Positions 36,202 through 48,257 of a stretch of DNA of 64,000 nucleotides are shown here, piece by piece. Source of the stretch: Camellia lanceoleosa (taxonomy: Eukaryota > Streptophyta > Magnoliopsida > Ericales > Theaceae); assembly GCA_025200525.1 (NCBI GenBank), contig CM045758.1:226258667-226322666 (forward strand), given 5' to 3'. Position numbers and translations under genes: made by a program. The notes beneath the pieces are model-generated. The model was not told where the DNA came from. It searched no databases and worked only from the letters and a program-made list of their open reading frames with translations. Every line of letters starts with the position of its first letter. Positions within the stretch are counted from its first letter, which is position 1.

Positions 36202-37451
36202 TTAAAAATAAGAATTTGTAATCAATAGAAACAAATTTATCAATAAATAAATTGTACCTTTTGACAAAAGTGGTTTGATCCATAAGTAACACCATAACAA
36301 ATTTTCAGGATAAACAATATTTGTAGTAGAATCTGGCTTATCATTGGGAAGGAGGACACTTATACGATCAAAAGATGTGTATCTAGATAGGGCCACATAC
36401 AATTGCCCATGACTAAACACTGGTGTGCGCAAATAAACTCCATCAAATTTCACAGATTGCCCTTGAGATTTATTAATGGTCAGGGCATATGCTAATCGAA
36501 TTGGAAATTGACGTCTTGTCATTCGGAAATGCATTTCTGAAGAAGACGGTGTTAAGGATATCCTTGGTATGAATACCAAATTGCCACATTTTTCTCCAGT
36601 TAAATTTGAGCTTCAATTATGCGAGTATTGTATCTAGAAACCATCAATCTTGTGCCATTGCACAGTCCATCTTTTCGTGCAATATTTCTTAACAACATTA
36701 TAGGACAACCCACTTTCAACTCTACCTTAAAAGCCAGTAGCCTAGGAGGATCTAATGAATTTAAATATTTATTAGGATATCTATTTATTATAGTACAATC
36801 AATTTCATCATCTTCAGACATCTTGTCTACTGCCAAATAAGTATGTGTGTTACCGGGAAAAATATTCAATGCTGCAATATTGATAACACTAACATCATCA
36901 TTCCGTGCAGAAAGAATTGTACGTTCAGTTAAAAATGTTGCAGTCGATTTCATTGACACATCCAGTTGCGGATAAACTACTGAGATTATGTCTTTTAGAT
37001 CTTAGCATTTGTGTATTGTTGATAGAAGTTTAACAATTTCCTGAGGATTGGTCCCAATCTATTTATAAAAATAAATAAATAAAATAGTAAGTAAAATCAA
37101 TTAAAGTACATAAACGTAAATGTATTTCGTCAATTTAAAAGAACCATATAATAGAGAAAAAGTTTGAAGAAATATTACCTCCATTAAGAATTTTGCAAAA
37201 TTAGCATTTTTAAGATTTTCATGATTCAAGCGCATGCTCAAATTTAAAGACAGAATATGTATATCCTTCTATAGAAAAGAGTGTCTTAATGATGCATTCA
37301 CAATTTGCTCACGGACTTCTTTGGTTATAACTGGTAAGATTTGTCGAAAATCTCCACCAAGAACAATAGTGATACCCACAAATGGCTTTTCACTATCACA
37401 AGTGTCCCGAAGTGTGCGATCAACCGCCTCAACACAATGTCTATATTGCAT
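36202..37451 (-). pseudogene. Pif1-type helicase of a Helitron, C-terminal fragments
   Basis: Three minus-strand pieces in helicase order. 37269-37451 has [20 protein letters not shown], the Pif1 GGDFRQ motif. 36600-36959 has [13 protein letters not shown] and [10 protein letters not shown]. 36202-36579 has [16 protein letters not shown] and [12 protein letters not shown], the final helicase motifs. Helitron RepHel proteins use this helicase to unwind DNA during rolling-circle transposition. Stops and gaps separate the pieces; some gaps could be introns. The N-terminal helicase and Rep parts are missing. Confidence 0.8.
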
Positions 37452-37463
37452 ATTATTAAAAGT

Positions 37464-38308
37464 AAGGTTCTAAAAAGCGATGGCGGTCACCATAACGGTG
37501 GCAGTGGCGCGGTTGCAGTTGCGGAGTGTAAATGTCGTAGCATAATAGTTGCGGTAACCAGAACCGTGAATTTTTTAATTTTTTGTACAATTTGAAAAAA
37601 ACTTACTAATACGCATATTTTTTTTTTCCGTGATCATATTTATTGAGTTGTAAAATAAATATTGATCAATTTTTGTAAATTTTTAAGTATGATCCAATAT
37701 ATTTTATATTTTAAAATCACTATAAACAAAAGTATTTTACATTTTAGTTTAATAATTAATGACTTTATATTAGACAAAAAATCAATCATTCACTATTATA
37801 TATAAGATAAATAATGACAAAAGTAAGAGAATAAATAGGAGTCTAAATATATATATATATATATTAATCAAGCCAAACAGATAATGACCATACTTATTAT
37901 TATTATTATTTTCAAACAATATGTAGATAGACACACATAAACAAAATGGTTGAGTAATAGCAATTGAATAGAATAGCATAGGTTTTATAGTTTCAACAAA
38001 TCAATAACATGTTCTTCATCTTCCCTCTTCTCTCTCTCTCTCTCTCTCTTGCTCCTTCATCTTCTCTTTTCCCTCATTTTCAGCTTTTGTTTTTTGTGTT
38101 TTTTTCAAAAGAAGCAGTTCAGAACCGTTACGTAACGGTGCGTAATAGGCTGTTATGACACTGTTACGACTGCTACGACAGCCGCTATGGCCGACACACC
38201 TGTGAATCTCAATCACACTGCAAAAGCGGCCGTAACGAGTGACAGTAACTACCACAACTATTATGTAACGGCGTTATGTAACGGTTATGGCCGCTTTTTA
38301 AAACCTTG
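37464..38308. mobile_element. Non-autonomous MULE inserted in Helitron helicase
   Basis: An 845-bp insertion between 9-bp direct repeats ATTAAAAGT at 37455-37463 and 38309-38317. Terminal inverted repeats start AAGGTTCTAAAAAGCG on the left and CAAGGTTTTAAAAAGCG on the right. They continue imperfectly for up to about 100 bp with CATAATAGTTG in both arms. A CT microsatellite lies at 38026-38050. There is no transposase. Confidence 0.78.
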
Positions 38309-38317
38309 ATTAAAAGT

Positions 38318-39486
38318 GGTATTTTTCTCATATTTAGAGGACACATTATTATAAGGACTTACTTCTTTTTTTTTTTCCTAAGAGAGTCACATTAACATGT
38401 ATTTTTTTAATCACATATAAAGTTCTATCCCAATATAATTTAAATTATATTAACTTTACATATTTTATATGGATTCTATTTGAAAAATATTTATTTTTCA
38501 TAGTAAATTGAGATAATCCACAAACCTCATTCCAATTTTGCGTTTTATGTTTTTCTTCTTAATTTTTTCAAAGGTATTATGACTTTTTTTAATGCTAAAT
38601 TACTTTTTTTTTTCTTCTTACTTTCCCTTGTATTATTCTATACCCAATATAAATTCTATATTATGGATTTGTAATTTAAATTTTATAATGATTATATATA
38701 TGCAATTATACTTCATTTACTACATTATTTTTCATAATCACAATTCAAAACCAAAAAAAAAAAGCTGTACAACAAAGATACTCTTGAAGAACTTTTAAAT
38801 TTTGAATTTACTGCTTGAGTTACTTTTTCAATTGTTGAATAATAAGTTCTTTTTTTTTTTTGACATCATATTATATATGATTAATCACTTCACACATTGA
38901 GATATATTTATCGTTTGGGTGTTTCATTATTTTTTCTTTGGATTTAGATATTGTTATGTGATTCTTTTTTGATTGGAAGTAAATTTATTTTATATAGAAT
39001 TTAATTAAGAGTGTTTATTTTACAATCTTATAATTTAATATGTATATATATCATATAAAATCATTATATGATAATCCAACTACAACATATTTATATTTAA
39101 TTTTTTAAATAAATTTTATATAATTTCTATTTCTACATAATTTTTTTTTCCGAAATGAATATAAAAGAAAATTAAATAGTTATGTTACTAATTCTTCTTC
39201 TAATTTAACAATTATTTTTAATATCAAAATAAGTATTTATTTTACTATTTTATAATTTAATATATATCATACAAAATTATTATATGATAATTACACTTTT
39301 ATAATATGATACAACTAAAATTATCAAAATACACAAATAATTTAACTAAAATTAATATATATATAAGTATTCAAATAACAATTTTATAGAGCGATAGCGC
39401 CAATATTATCAAAATAAATAATTAAAACCAAACTTTAATTTTAATTTTAATTTTAAATTAAAATTATTCTTTTATAACACACATTG
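38318..39486. other. AT-rich spacer
   Basis: No gene is seen. Homopolymer A and T runs dominate. It may include unrecognisable 5' Helitron sequence. Confidence 0.5.
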
Positions 39487-39888
39487 TGTAACGACCCGGA
39501 TTTTAAATTCACATCGGATTGAGGTATAGTGGTGCCTGTCACCTTGAAACTTGTATGGTTGTTGGACTCTTGATGTTGATGGGTTGGAAAGTGAACTTTA
39601 AATAGTATAATTGAGGACCCTTGGATGATGTTTGGAACCTTGATTGAAGCCTTAACAAGATATATAGATAAGATTAAATATAAAGTCCCAAATTTAAGTT
39701 TGAATTTTTGACCAGCCGTCACTCTTTTGCCCTTTTCTCCTTATATACTTGGAATTTGAATGTGAGGTTGGAACCATTGGAAAGCTTATTTCTAGGGCTT
39801 CAATTTGGACACAAGAATGACCTAAAACGGAGTCCGGATGGGAGAGTTACACTTGTTCAAAGTTTCGAAATCTGTGCTGAAAACAGGT

Positions 39889-39928
39889 ACGCTCGAGCGG
39901 GAATTCCTCCGCTCGAGCGGGAATTACG
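39889..39928. repeat. CGCTCGAGCG direct duplicate in LTR E
   Basis: A 20-bp unit beginning CGCTCGAGCGGGAATT occurs twice in tandem. The palindrome is the same as in LTR A and LTR F. Confidence 0.9.
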
Positions 39929-40848
39929 GGACAGCAGCTTCAAAAACGAGATTTTGAGATCATTTCTCATATTTTCCTCCCCTCTCTTGATTCCTTTTGC
40001 CCTAGTTCCGAAAACCCTAGGGTTTTGATCCCAAATACTTCCATTTCCCTTAGGTTTGAGCAAGATCTTCCACCAAGAAGTGAAGAAGGCAAGAAGATGA
40101 CCATTTCCAACCGATTGGAATTTCGGAATTTTGGTGGTTTCGTCTCAAAGCTTTGCTCCTTGTTTGGTTCTTGAGGTAGGGATCCTTGTCCTCTTTCAAT
40201 ACTTGCATTCATGGATGGGTTTGTGGTATTTTGAGTATATAAATACAAAATCTATTGTTTTGTGCATATTGTGTCAAACTTGAGATTTGGGGATTTAGAG
40301 TTTAGAATGTTGGGAATGCAATTGCTTGGTTTAAGTGATGGATTATGAACTTTAGACTTGTAATCAATGAGAAAATTGGAACAAGAAGTAATGGTTTGGG
40401 AAATTTGGCTTTTTCTTGAAATCCTTTATTTTCTTGAAAACCCTAGGTTGATTTATGAGGTTAAGCAAAGAGTTTACCCAAATTGAAAGTAAAATCATGG
40501 AATTAAGATATTGAATTGGATATATGCAAATTTATTTGAAGTTTGAAAATGTTTGGGAATTTTATTAAAAATTAGCGAATGAACCTTGTTTTGGGCACTG
40601 GAAATCATATTAAAATGTAAAATGAAATTGGGAGAAAAGGTTTTGTTGATGATGTGGATGATATTAATTTGGCTATGGAATCTTGAAATGAGATCAAAGA
40701 ATTTACCCCGAATTATGTTAAATTATACTCGGTAGTGTTGAATTGAATCATGTTGAATTGTGTTGAGAATGTTGAGTTTTGTTGAATGATGAGGAAATGT
40801 TTGGATTTTGGTGCAAACACTAGAAATTTAAAGAGTTTTGGGGAACAT

Positions 40849-43223
40849 TGTAACAACCTCAGATCTTGACATCGTTAAACCACTAAATTATATCTTGGTT
40901 ACCCTTAAACCGAGCGCTAATAGTGATAAGTGAATCGGATGAACTCTTGAACAAATGAATCAAATGGCAAACCGAATAAGTTTGTCTATTGAATTGCGTG
41001 TTGCATCTGTTTGATTGTATGATTTATCTGTTTGCGTTTATGTTTAAAACTGCTAATTGAAGGCCTTATCGGCGGACGATTTAGAAACCGTGTGATGTTT
41101 TATGTTCACTAGAATATTTATGATTTTATGATATTTTTATCAAAATTGATTAGGAATGATTAAATTAGATTAAAACAAGTTAATTAACAAGTTGGATTTA
41201 ATTACATGTTTGCCACTTGAGTGGGTCTTTGTTTAATCACTTATACTTGAGCCTATACACTTAGGTTAGACAATTGATCAGCCATTTCTCCTTGCCTTTG
41301 CCGACCAAACAAGAGGAATAGAGAGAGTGAGAGGGATTTGAGCTCACTTAGTTGAATTGGCTAGAATTACTTGGATATTGCTTGAAGATTGATGTGTGTA
41401 GGGCATATTTGAGCTTGTTCATCTTGAATTGAGACTTAGGTAAGGATTATAACCTCTCAAATGTTGAGTTTATGTTGTCCCTTGCATCATTCTTGCATGA
41501 CTCATGTTCCATTGTAGAGTTAGGCCATGTTCTAGCTCATACATGTTGAATTGAAGCTCAATTGTTGCATGCATGTTGAATTTGATGAGCTTTGAGATGA
41601 TTTCATGGTAAATGTTGCATGCATGTTCATAATCATGTTTAAATCCATGTTTTCACTTTGTTTTCCAGCCAATGAGTCCATTTGAACAAGAATTGAAGCT
41701 AAAAATTGGTTTAAAGTTCATACATTTCATGTTTGGAAAACATGCTTGAAAATGGGTTTGAAAATGACTTTGATTGACCAACCATTGGCCCTTGCATGTG
41801 CAAAATAGTTTTTGAAACTTGTTATACATTGAGTTTGAAGTGTTTTTCCAGAAATTGGGGCCAAGAGGTTGAGTTTTGGATGATTGAATGCTTGGTTCGA
41901 ACTTGGGAGACAACTGAAATCCCATTTTGCTTCCTCGCCGGCGAAGGATTCTCGCCGAGCGAGCACCTTTATTCAGCTCCGCCGGCGAGCATCGAGCGTG
42001 GTATCACGCGTAAAATCGAGCAACGAAGTTTTCCGCTCGAGCGAAGGATTGTTCGCTCGATCGAAGCCTTTGATTTTAAGCTCGCCGGCGAAGGAAGGCT
42101 CGCTCGAGCGAGGTGCCTATTTCCAGCAACTTTTGAAAAATGCCTTGCAAGTGTAATTTTGCATCCTAATCCCATCCTAGACATTCATAGACCTAGTTTA
42201 AGACATCTTAATGAGGATTTAGACATAGAACACACCGAGGCATATTAGGAAGTTAATTAACGTATTTCCCAATTGTTAAACTTAGTGTGTGTTCAATTGT
42301 TTAACTGTTTAGGGTTGGCTCTAGGACGCTCTAGCCACTGATAGCCCAATCACTGTGAGTAACAGATGTGTAAAGATATGTTCAAAATGTTTATCTTTTG
42401 AATACTGATTACCGAACTGTTTACTGAAATGATATTATTTATTGAATGAATGTATGTCCTATTTTCTGAACTATACTGTGGCATCCTTAGCACCTACTGT
42501 TATTGACTGTTACAGAGCTCTGTCGGTTTCCTTGCGGAACCATACGGATTGATGGCCATCATTATTGTTGGGTCTGTTAAGACCCGGTCCTTTGGACCAT
42601 ACTGTTTATAGGCTAATGGATGTACCACATATGACTGATTGATTGAAATACTGAGAGATTGATATACTGTATAATGAATTGATTTCATTACTGTAAGGGC
42701 ATTCATTCATAACCCCTTTATACATTATGTTATTCACTGGGCTTTAGCTCACTGTTATATATATATGTAGGTTCTCAGCAACCAGACCGGAGCTAGGAGC
42801 GTGGGTCAGTCCCCAGTTTTGTCAGGCAGCAAATGTGCCACACTGTGAGGTCCCGAGACGCCATGCCATGGCTTGGGGTGTTTTTGTGTCCCCGCTAGTC
42901 TCTTCTTGCTTTTGTCTTTGTTGCACATCAGTATAGGCTGTATAGACGGTTTTATCAAGACCTATATCGAGGGATTGAGTTCCCGTACTGAATGTATGTA
43001 ATAGATTGTATATACTGTACTGGTTTGAATGCATATATGTATGAAAGATGTTTTGGGCATACAGATTTTCACAGCTCAATGGACACTAGTTATTGATTGT
43101 AATGGCTTCCGCCAGGCCCTGTACTCTGTTTAATTGTATTATCGTACTGTAGGCCTTTGGTAATCTCGGATTACTGGCCAGTTACGGTGCCTAAACCCAT
43201 AGGGCCGGGTTTGGGTCGTGACA
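40849..43223 (+). mobile_element. Element F: solo LTR inside E
   Basis: A 2375-bp LTR beginning TGTAACAACCTC and ending GGTTTGGGTCGTGACA, between identical AACAT repeats at 40844-40848 and 43224-43228. It shares with LTR A the AAGGCCTTATCGG block near its start, the CTCGAG palindrome cluster, the end block GATTACTGGCC...CCTAAACCCATAG, and almost the same length. It is therefore a related but distinct family. It contains no coding region. Confidence 0.9.
41935..42112. repeat. CTCGAG and CGCCGGCG palindrome cluster in LTR F
   Basis: Alternating GCTCGAGCG, GCTCGATCG and CGCCGGCGA palindromes, including CCGCTCGAGCGAAGGATTG and TCGCTCGAGCGAGG. It has the same relative setting as in LTR A. Confidence 0.85.
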
Positions 43224-44169
43224 AACATGCCCTTTCTTTCTTTGAATAGAAGATGATGGGTGTAAATTCCATAATGTGTTTTGTAAGACTAGTAATCCTT
43301 TATATGTATATATTGAGTTGGAGAAATAGGTTTGAAGACTTCATGCTGCAAAATATTGTTTGCTTTGTTTTATGTACTTGATGCCCTTAAGATGCCTGTA
43401 AATTCATTTGAAGTAAAATAAAGCAGGAAATGAATTAAGAAAGAAAAGGAATTAATGTATAAGTTGTGTACATGTGTAGGGCATAACCCGGGAAGGACAA
43501 GCACTCTGTTATAGCACTGTGAGTAGTAGTACTATAATTGTACATTACTTACCGTTAATAATCATTGTTATTAATATTCTGTTCTTTATGGGCAATTATG
43601 CTAACGTATGTGTGGATTAAGACTTATATAAGCAGTGAAGGATTTGACATACCTCAGTTTAGGCAGATGGCTAGAACTATGGATAGTGCTATAGTCATGT
43701 GCTTTGTTTACTGTTAATGAATACTATTAATGTTCTGTTATCTGTAAATTACCCCTATTGGTTTATAGTGAACAAAAAGAACAATGATGCATGTGTCTTC
43801 CATCAATAAGTATTACTACTATTCCGATATACGAAAGACGAATATTTTAACTTGGAATGACTTATGAAGAGACTTGTGTATACTATTGGGTGACAATGTA
43901 TTTTTGTGAACCTGAGGTTATTCTGTCCTATTTATTCGTTCTGTTTATGATATGATATATAACGATATGATTTCTGGTATGGAACAAAGTGCTACACTTT
44001 GGTGGGAGCCACCTCTTGAGTCCATACATATGTGAATTGGGCTTAAAGCCTATGTGAAAGTCATGAGGCCTATGGCTGCTCAATGAAAGATATAATTTGT
44101 GAAATTATGAAGATACAATTTGTAAAGTTATGAAAGATATAATTTGTAAAGATACGAAAAGTATTTAAG

Positions 44170-44520
44170 GCATTTTTAGTACAAGGCCCTTGCCCGTGGT
44201 ACTAATACTGTGGTTTGTGGCCCTTGCCCGGTAATAATACCGTGGTTCAAGAATATGTTTTATATGAAATTGTGAAGTATTTGTGAACTATGAAATTATG
44301 AGGCCAAGGGCCAATTTGTGAATTTAGAAATTATGAGGCCAAGGGCCAACTTGTGAAATATGAAATTATGAGGCCGAGGGCCAATTTGTGAAGTGTGAAA
44401 GCAGAATTTGTGAAACTATGAATTTCAGAGGCCGAGGCCAACTTGTGAAGTGGTGCATCTAGCCAAAGGCTAATTTGTGAATTTGTGAACCCATCAGGCC
44501 AAAGGCCAATCTGTGAAGTT
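44170..44520 (+). repeat. GGCC-type tandem array in LTR E
   Basis: About nine imperfect units with the core GAGGCCAAGGGCCAATTTGTGAA and variable spacers. Confidence 0.75.
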
Positions 44521-45140
44521 ATGAACCAACAAAGCCGTACTGAAACGTGTGCAGAATCAGACTAACCACAGAATTTTTGTATTTATTTATGTAATTAGAT
44601 GAACATGTATATTGTAAGTAAGTTAAGTTAATCTTTAAATTGTTTATGTACTACTATTCACTGAGCTTGACTCACTCGTGTTATGTCTGTTTCTGTAGGC
44701 ACTCCACCTGGAGGTCAGCTTAAACCCATAGCGTCCGTACCTCTTTTGTCAACCTCAGGGTGTCCAGGCACTCAAATGAAGACAGCTCATTTTGCTAAGC
44801 TTTTGATTTTGTACCCTGATTGTCTGTTTAAGGTTGATGTATATATAATTCCTTTGCCTGTCCATGATGTTTTACGCCCAATTCTAAGGGCTGGGTCTGT
44901 ATATATATATACATAGCTAATTCTTTGATGCACGTCACTGTATGTTTATTTGCCTTATGTTACATGCGTGATCCCGCATGATAGTGGTCGCTCAATGGAT
45001 GCAGTTCTTTTATTTATGTTAAATTATATTGGTGAATGCTTCCGTTCAGGCCCCATATGATATGTATAACAGGTTTAGTGTCCGTTTTCAAATGGGTCAT
45101 GCCCAAACTTTTAGGGGCGGGTTTGGGGCGTGACACATTG

Positions 45141-45490
45141 TACCATCAAATTTTTTTTTTTAAAAAAATACATGCATTGTACTAATCAACTGATAATTAT
45201 CATACTAGTTTAATGAATTTTATCACTCATATCACAAATGTACTAATGACTCATCACATACTAAACTAAATATAATAAAAAATAATGATATATATCTATA
45301 GCATTAATAAACATTCATACCTAATACAAATTTTAAACCTTCTTCATATTTGTTAACGATTACTTTTTAGAATACATGTTAACTATTTATAAAAATGGTT
45401 AATATTTTGTAATTTTCTTACATGTGTCTTAAAAGAATACATTAGCAAATTTTATTTTTTAATTAAAATTCAACCATTAAGATTTATAGA
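45141..45490. other. AT-rich spacer
   Basis: No gene is seen. Confidence 0.55.
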
Positions 45491-45836
45491 TTTTTTTTTT
45501 TTTTTTATTATAGGAAAATCCTCCCACTCTCCCGCAGGTCCAGGGCAGCACCTCTTGCAGAGATCACCTAGATGTCGTGTTGTCCGTTCTGAGATAGGAG
45601 ACTATAACCTGGGAATTTGTCCAACCTCCTAAGACAAGCTCCGCTTAAGTCAGGACTCGAGCAACGGGGGAGCATTTGCGCTCACACCAAGTATTGTGGT
45701 AACAATAACTTGAGACTAACCTCCTAACCAACTACCTACGCCCAGGAGATTTACCTAAGAAATTTTGAACTTGGGACCTAGAATCTTAACCCCCAAGCCT
45801 TTGCCAAGTTACCAAACACCCTTAGGCTTAAAAAAT
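45491..45836 (-). mobile_element. tRNA-derived SINE
   Basis: On the minus strand the 5' end has a tRNA-like RNA polymerase III promoter. A box A-like TGGTAACTTGGC lies near 45812-45800. A box B-like AGTTCAAAATT lies near 45774-45764, roughly 40 bases further. The body is about 300 bp and the 3' end is a run of about 16 A (T on the plus strand, 45491-45507). Target duplications were not resolved. Unlike a LINE it has no coding sequence. Confidence 0.55.
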
Positions 45837-46310
45837 TATTGTCCCATCATTCAAGCCAATAGCTAATACTTTTCCAATCGTCATGTCAAGAAGATGCGTC
45901 ATGGTTTGCGATGAGCGTGGGATTTTTGTTGCCGAAAAATCAAAAAATATGAGTTATAAGAAGGAAATATTATGGTGGGTATCTTTTTAGGGGTATATAT
46001 CATATCTTATTATATAAAAAAAATAGATTTTTTAGTGAGAAGTCTTCTAAGAGTTCTAAATTCTCATTTTAATTTTCTTGATTTCCAAATTCTCAATCTA
46101 ATTTTCTTAATTTTTTTAATTTTAAATAATTACTTTTATTTGATAATCTCAAAAAAAAAAAAAAAAACAAAAAATACATTTGACCTTTTAAGTTTGAAAA
46201 ATAGATCCCTTTTTGGATATTTTAAAAACAATTAATTCATTTGATTAGCCAACCATTTTTTTCTTTTGTCATGAATTTTATATGCCAAAGTATCAATTTT
46301 TTTTTTCATC

Positions 46311-46476
46311 AATAATGCTATATGTACTAATTAGTGTACTAATCGATAATATGATATAATTTAGAAGTTTTTGATATTTGTAATTTATATAATGAATGAT
46401 GTCAATAATAATGTCATAACTAATAATGTTGATACATTAATTAATTAGTACACTAATTGATACATGTAGCACTATT
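46311..46476. mobile_element. Short MITE
   Basis: A 166-bp element with imperfect terminal inverted repeats of about 37 bp. The left starts AATAATGCTATATGTACTAA. The right, reverse complemented, starts AATAGTGCTACATGTATCAA. Both lead to TTAGTGTACTAAT. Confidence 0.72.
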
Positions 46477-46552
46477 GAATTTCTCCACCTTACTGATAGA
46501 AACAAGAATTGATCAAATTCTATTGAATCTGTCTTATAATGATTATTTATAA

Positions 46553-47404
46553 GGACGAATTACACTAATGGTCCCTATAGTTTAAGGCTTGTGTTACTTT
46601 GGTCTCTAACTTTTCAATTATGACACATTTGACTCTGAATTTTGAATCTTGTTCCAAATAAAAACAATTGAAAATACCATTACTTAATTTCAAGGGCAAA
46701 ATTGTCAATTTAATAAAATATGAACTAATTTGACAAAAATAAATGCCAAAAAAAAATATTTTTGAATTTTTAAAAATTATTTATACCCACTAAAGATAAA
46801 ATTATGTAAAATTGATAAATCTCTTAAACATTTAATTATTTATTTCTTTTACTAAATTAATTTTTATTATATGTTTGGATGATAATCATGTAATGAGTTG
46901 TTATTTTTATTTTCATTAAATTAGGTTCTATTTTTCCAAAAGTCAAATATGACGACAACTTTGATATCATTATTAAACCAATCCATTAAATTAAAAAATT
47001 CAAAACTACAAATATTTCATATATTAAATATATCGATTAATTACAGATTAAAATCTTAACAATTACCCATTATATGATCATCATCCAAACACATAATAAA
47101 AATTAATTAGGTAAAAAAAAATAAATGTCTAAAAGATTTATCAATTTTGTATAATTTTATCTTTGATTGGTAGAAATAATTTTTAAAAATTAAAAAATAT
47201 TTTTTTAATACTTATTTTTATCAAATTAGTTTATTTTATCAAATTAATAATTTTACCCTTGAAATTAAACAAATGTATCTTTAATTATTCTTATTTAAAA
47301 CAAAATTTAAAATTTAAAATTTAAAATAAAAATATTATAATTAAAAAATTAAGAATTAAAGTGACACGACTCCAAAATTATATGAATCGTAGTATAATTC
47401 GCCC
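46553..47404. mobile_element. 852-bp foldback element
   Basis: Ends GGACGAATTACACTA on the left and TAGTATAATTCGCCC on the right, 15-bp inverted repeats with two differences. It is flanked by 8-bp repeats ATTTATAA at 46545-46552 and 47406-47413. The inverted repeat extends inwards: sequence around 46820-46905 (AACATTTAATTATTTATTTC, TATATGTTTGGATGATAATC) returns inverted at 47085-47160. The arms are about 350 bp around a short centre. No coding capacity. Confidence 0.72.
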
Positions 47405-47590
47405 AATTTATAAAGAATGACTCTAATTTTACCCTCAATACCTCCATCTCTCCGTGCTCAATGCGAAATTAATTCATGTCCTTGTTACAAAAAAAAAAAT
47501 TAAATCTTAAATTAAATAATATAGAACTGCATAGAAATACACTTTTCGCTCGTTAATTCTATTTTAAAATCAAAATTTTGAAGAAAAAAA

Positions 47591-47604
47591 ATATATATAA
47601 ATAA
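47591..47604 (+). promoter_or_regulatory. TATA box of the Nudix gene
   Basis: ATATATATAAATAA lies about 650 bp upstream of the start codon and just before CT-rich leader sequence at 47688-47750, a plant core-promoter arrangement. Transcription probably starts near 47630-47660. There is no experimental support. Confidence 0.5.
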
Positions 47605-47639
47605 AAAGGCGGTAAAGACAAAAGAAAAAACATTTGTCG

Positions 47640-48257
47640 GCCAGGGGCGTTTTAAGAGTTGCCGTTATGCGTTGCATTGGTGTCGTTGCTCTCTCTCTGT
47701 ACTCCTAAAATTACTCTCTCCCTCCCCCTTTCTCTCTCTTCTCTATCTGTTTCTGTTTCTGGAAGAAATTGCTGTATTGAGAAGTTGGTCCTCTCTGTAT
47801 CTCGTTTGTATGTCGTTTGTTTGTTAATATATACACGATGTTGTCTTCCAAAATGGGTTGGGGATTCTGTTTGTTGCAATTTCACATTATTTGACTGCGA
47901 AAGAGCACTTGTGTTAAATTAACTTCCTGTGTTTATTATTATTATCATCATCATTATTAAATAGAGAAATAGAGGAAGAGACAAACCTAGAGAACAGGTT
48001 TGAGGAAACTTTGCATTTGAATGGTGAAGCTTTACGACAACAACATTCGTTGGAGGAGGATTCTTTGGTTATGAAAGTCCGTCGTCCCCTCCTTGTTCTC
48101 CAAACCCCCCACAGTACGTAAATAAATTTATCATTATTCTCTTCTTTTTCTTTTTCTTTTTTTAACTTCCTTTTTTGTCGATTGATGATCCCTTTACTGA
48201 TTGATATAATTAAAATTCATTTTTTGTAGGATTTGATTGATTGATTCTTGGATTGCC
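47640..48257 (+). other. Probable 5' UTR with an intron
   Basis: A CT-rich leader is followed by a likely leader intron from GT at 48118 (CAGTAC/GTAAAT) to AG at 48229 (TTTTTGTAG/GATTTG). The second leader exon would run 48230-48257 into the start codon. Short upstream ATGs occur before 48118. Confidence 0.45.

Larger units (their letters stand above)
34718..37454 (-). mobile_element. Decayed Helitron, 3' part
   Basis: The minus-strand 3' end at 34718 reads GGTACGGGCATACCTAG followed by T. This gives a CTAG terminus, with GGTA...TACC pairing just upstream and an A/T insertion point, as known for Helitrons. Helicase pieces lie at 36202-37451. The element continues to the right past the MULE at 37464, but the rest is not recognisable and no Rep/HUH region was found. 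Confidence 0.6.
39487..45135 (+). mobile_element. Element E: solo LTR interrupted by solo LTR F
   Basis: Begins TGTAACGACCCGG and ends GGTTTGGGGCGTGACA, between identical 5-bp repeats CATTG at 39482-39486 and 45136-45140. Without F the LTR is about 3.27 kb. Its end is nearly identical to that of solo LTR D. It holds two CGCTCGAGCG copies at 39889-39928 and a GGCC-type array. No internal domain remains. Confidence 0.88.
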
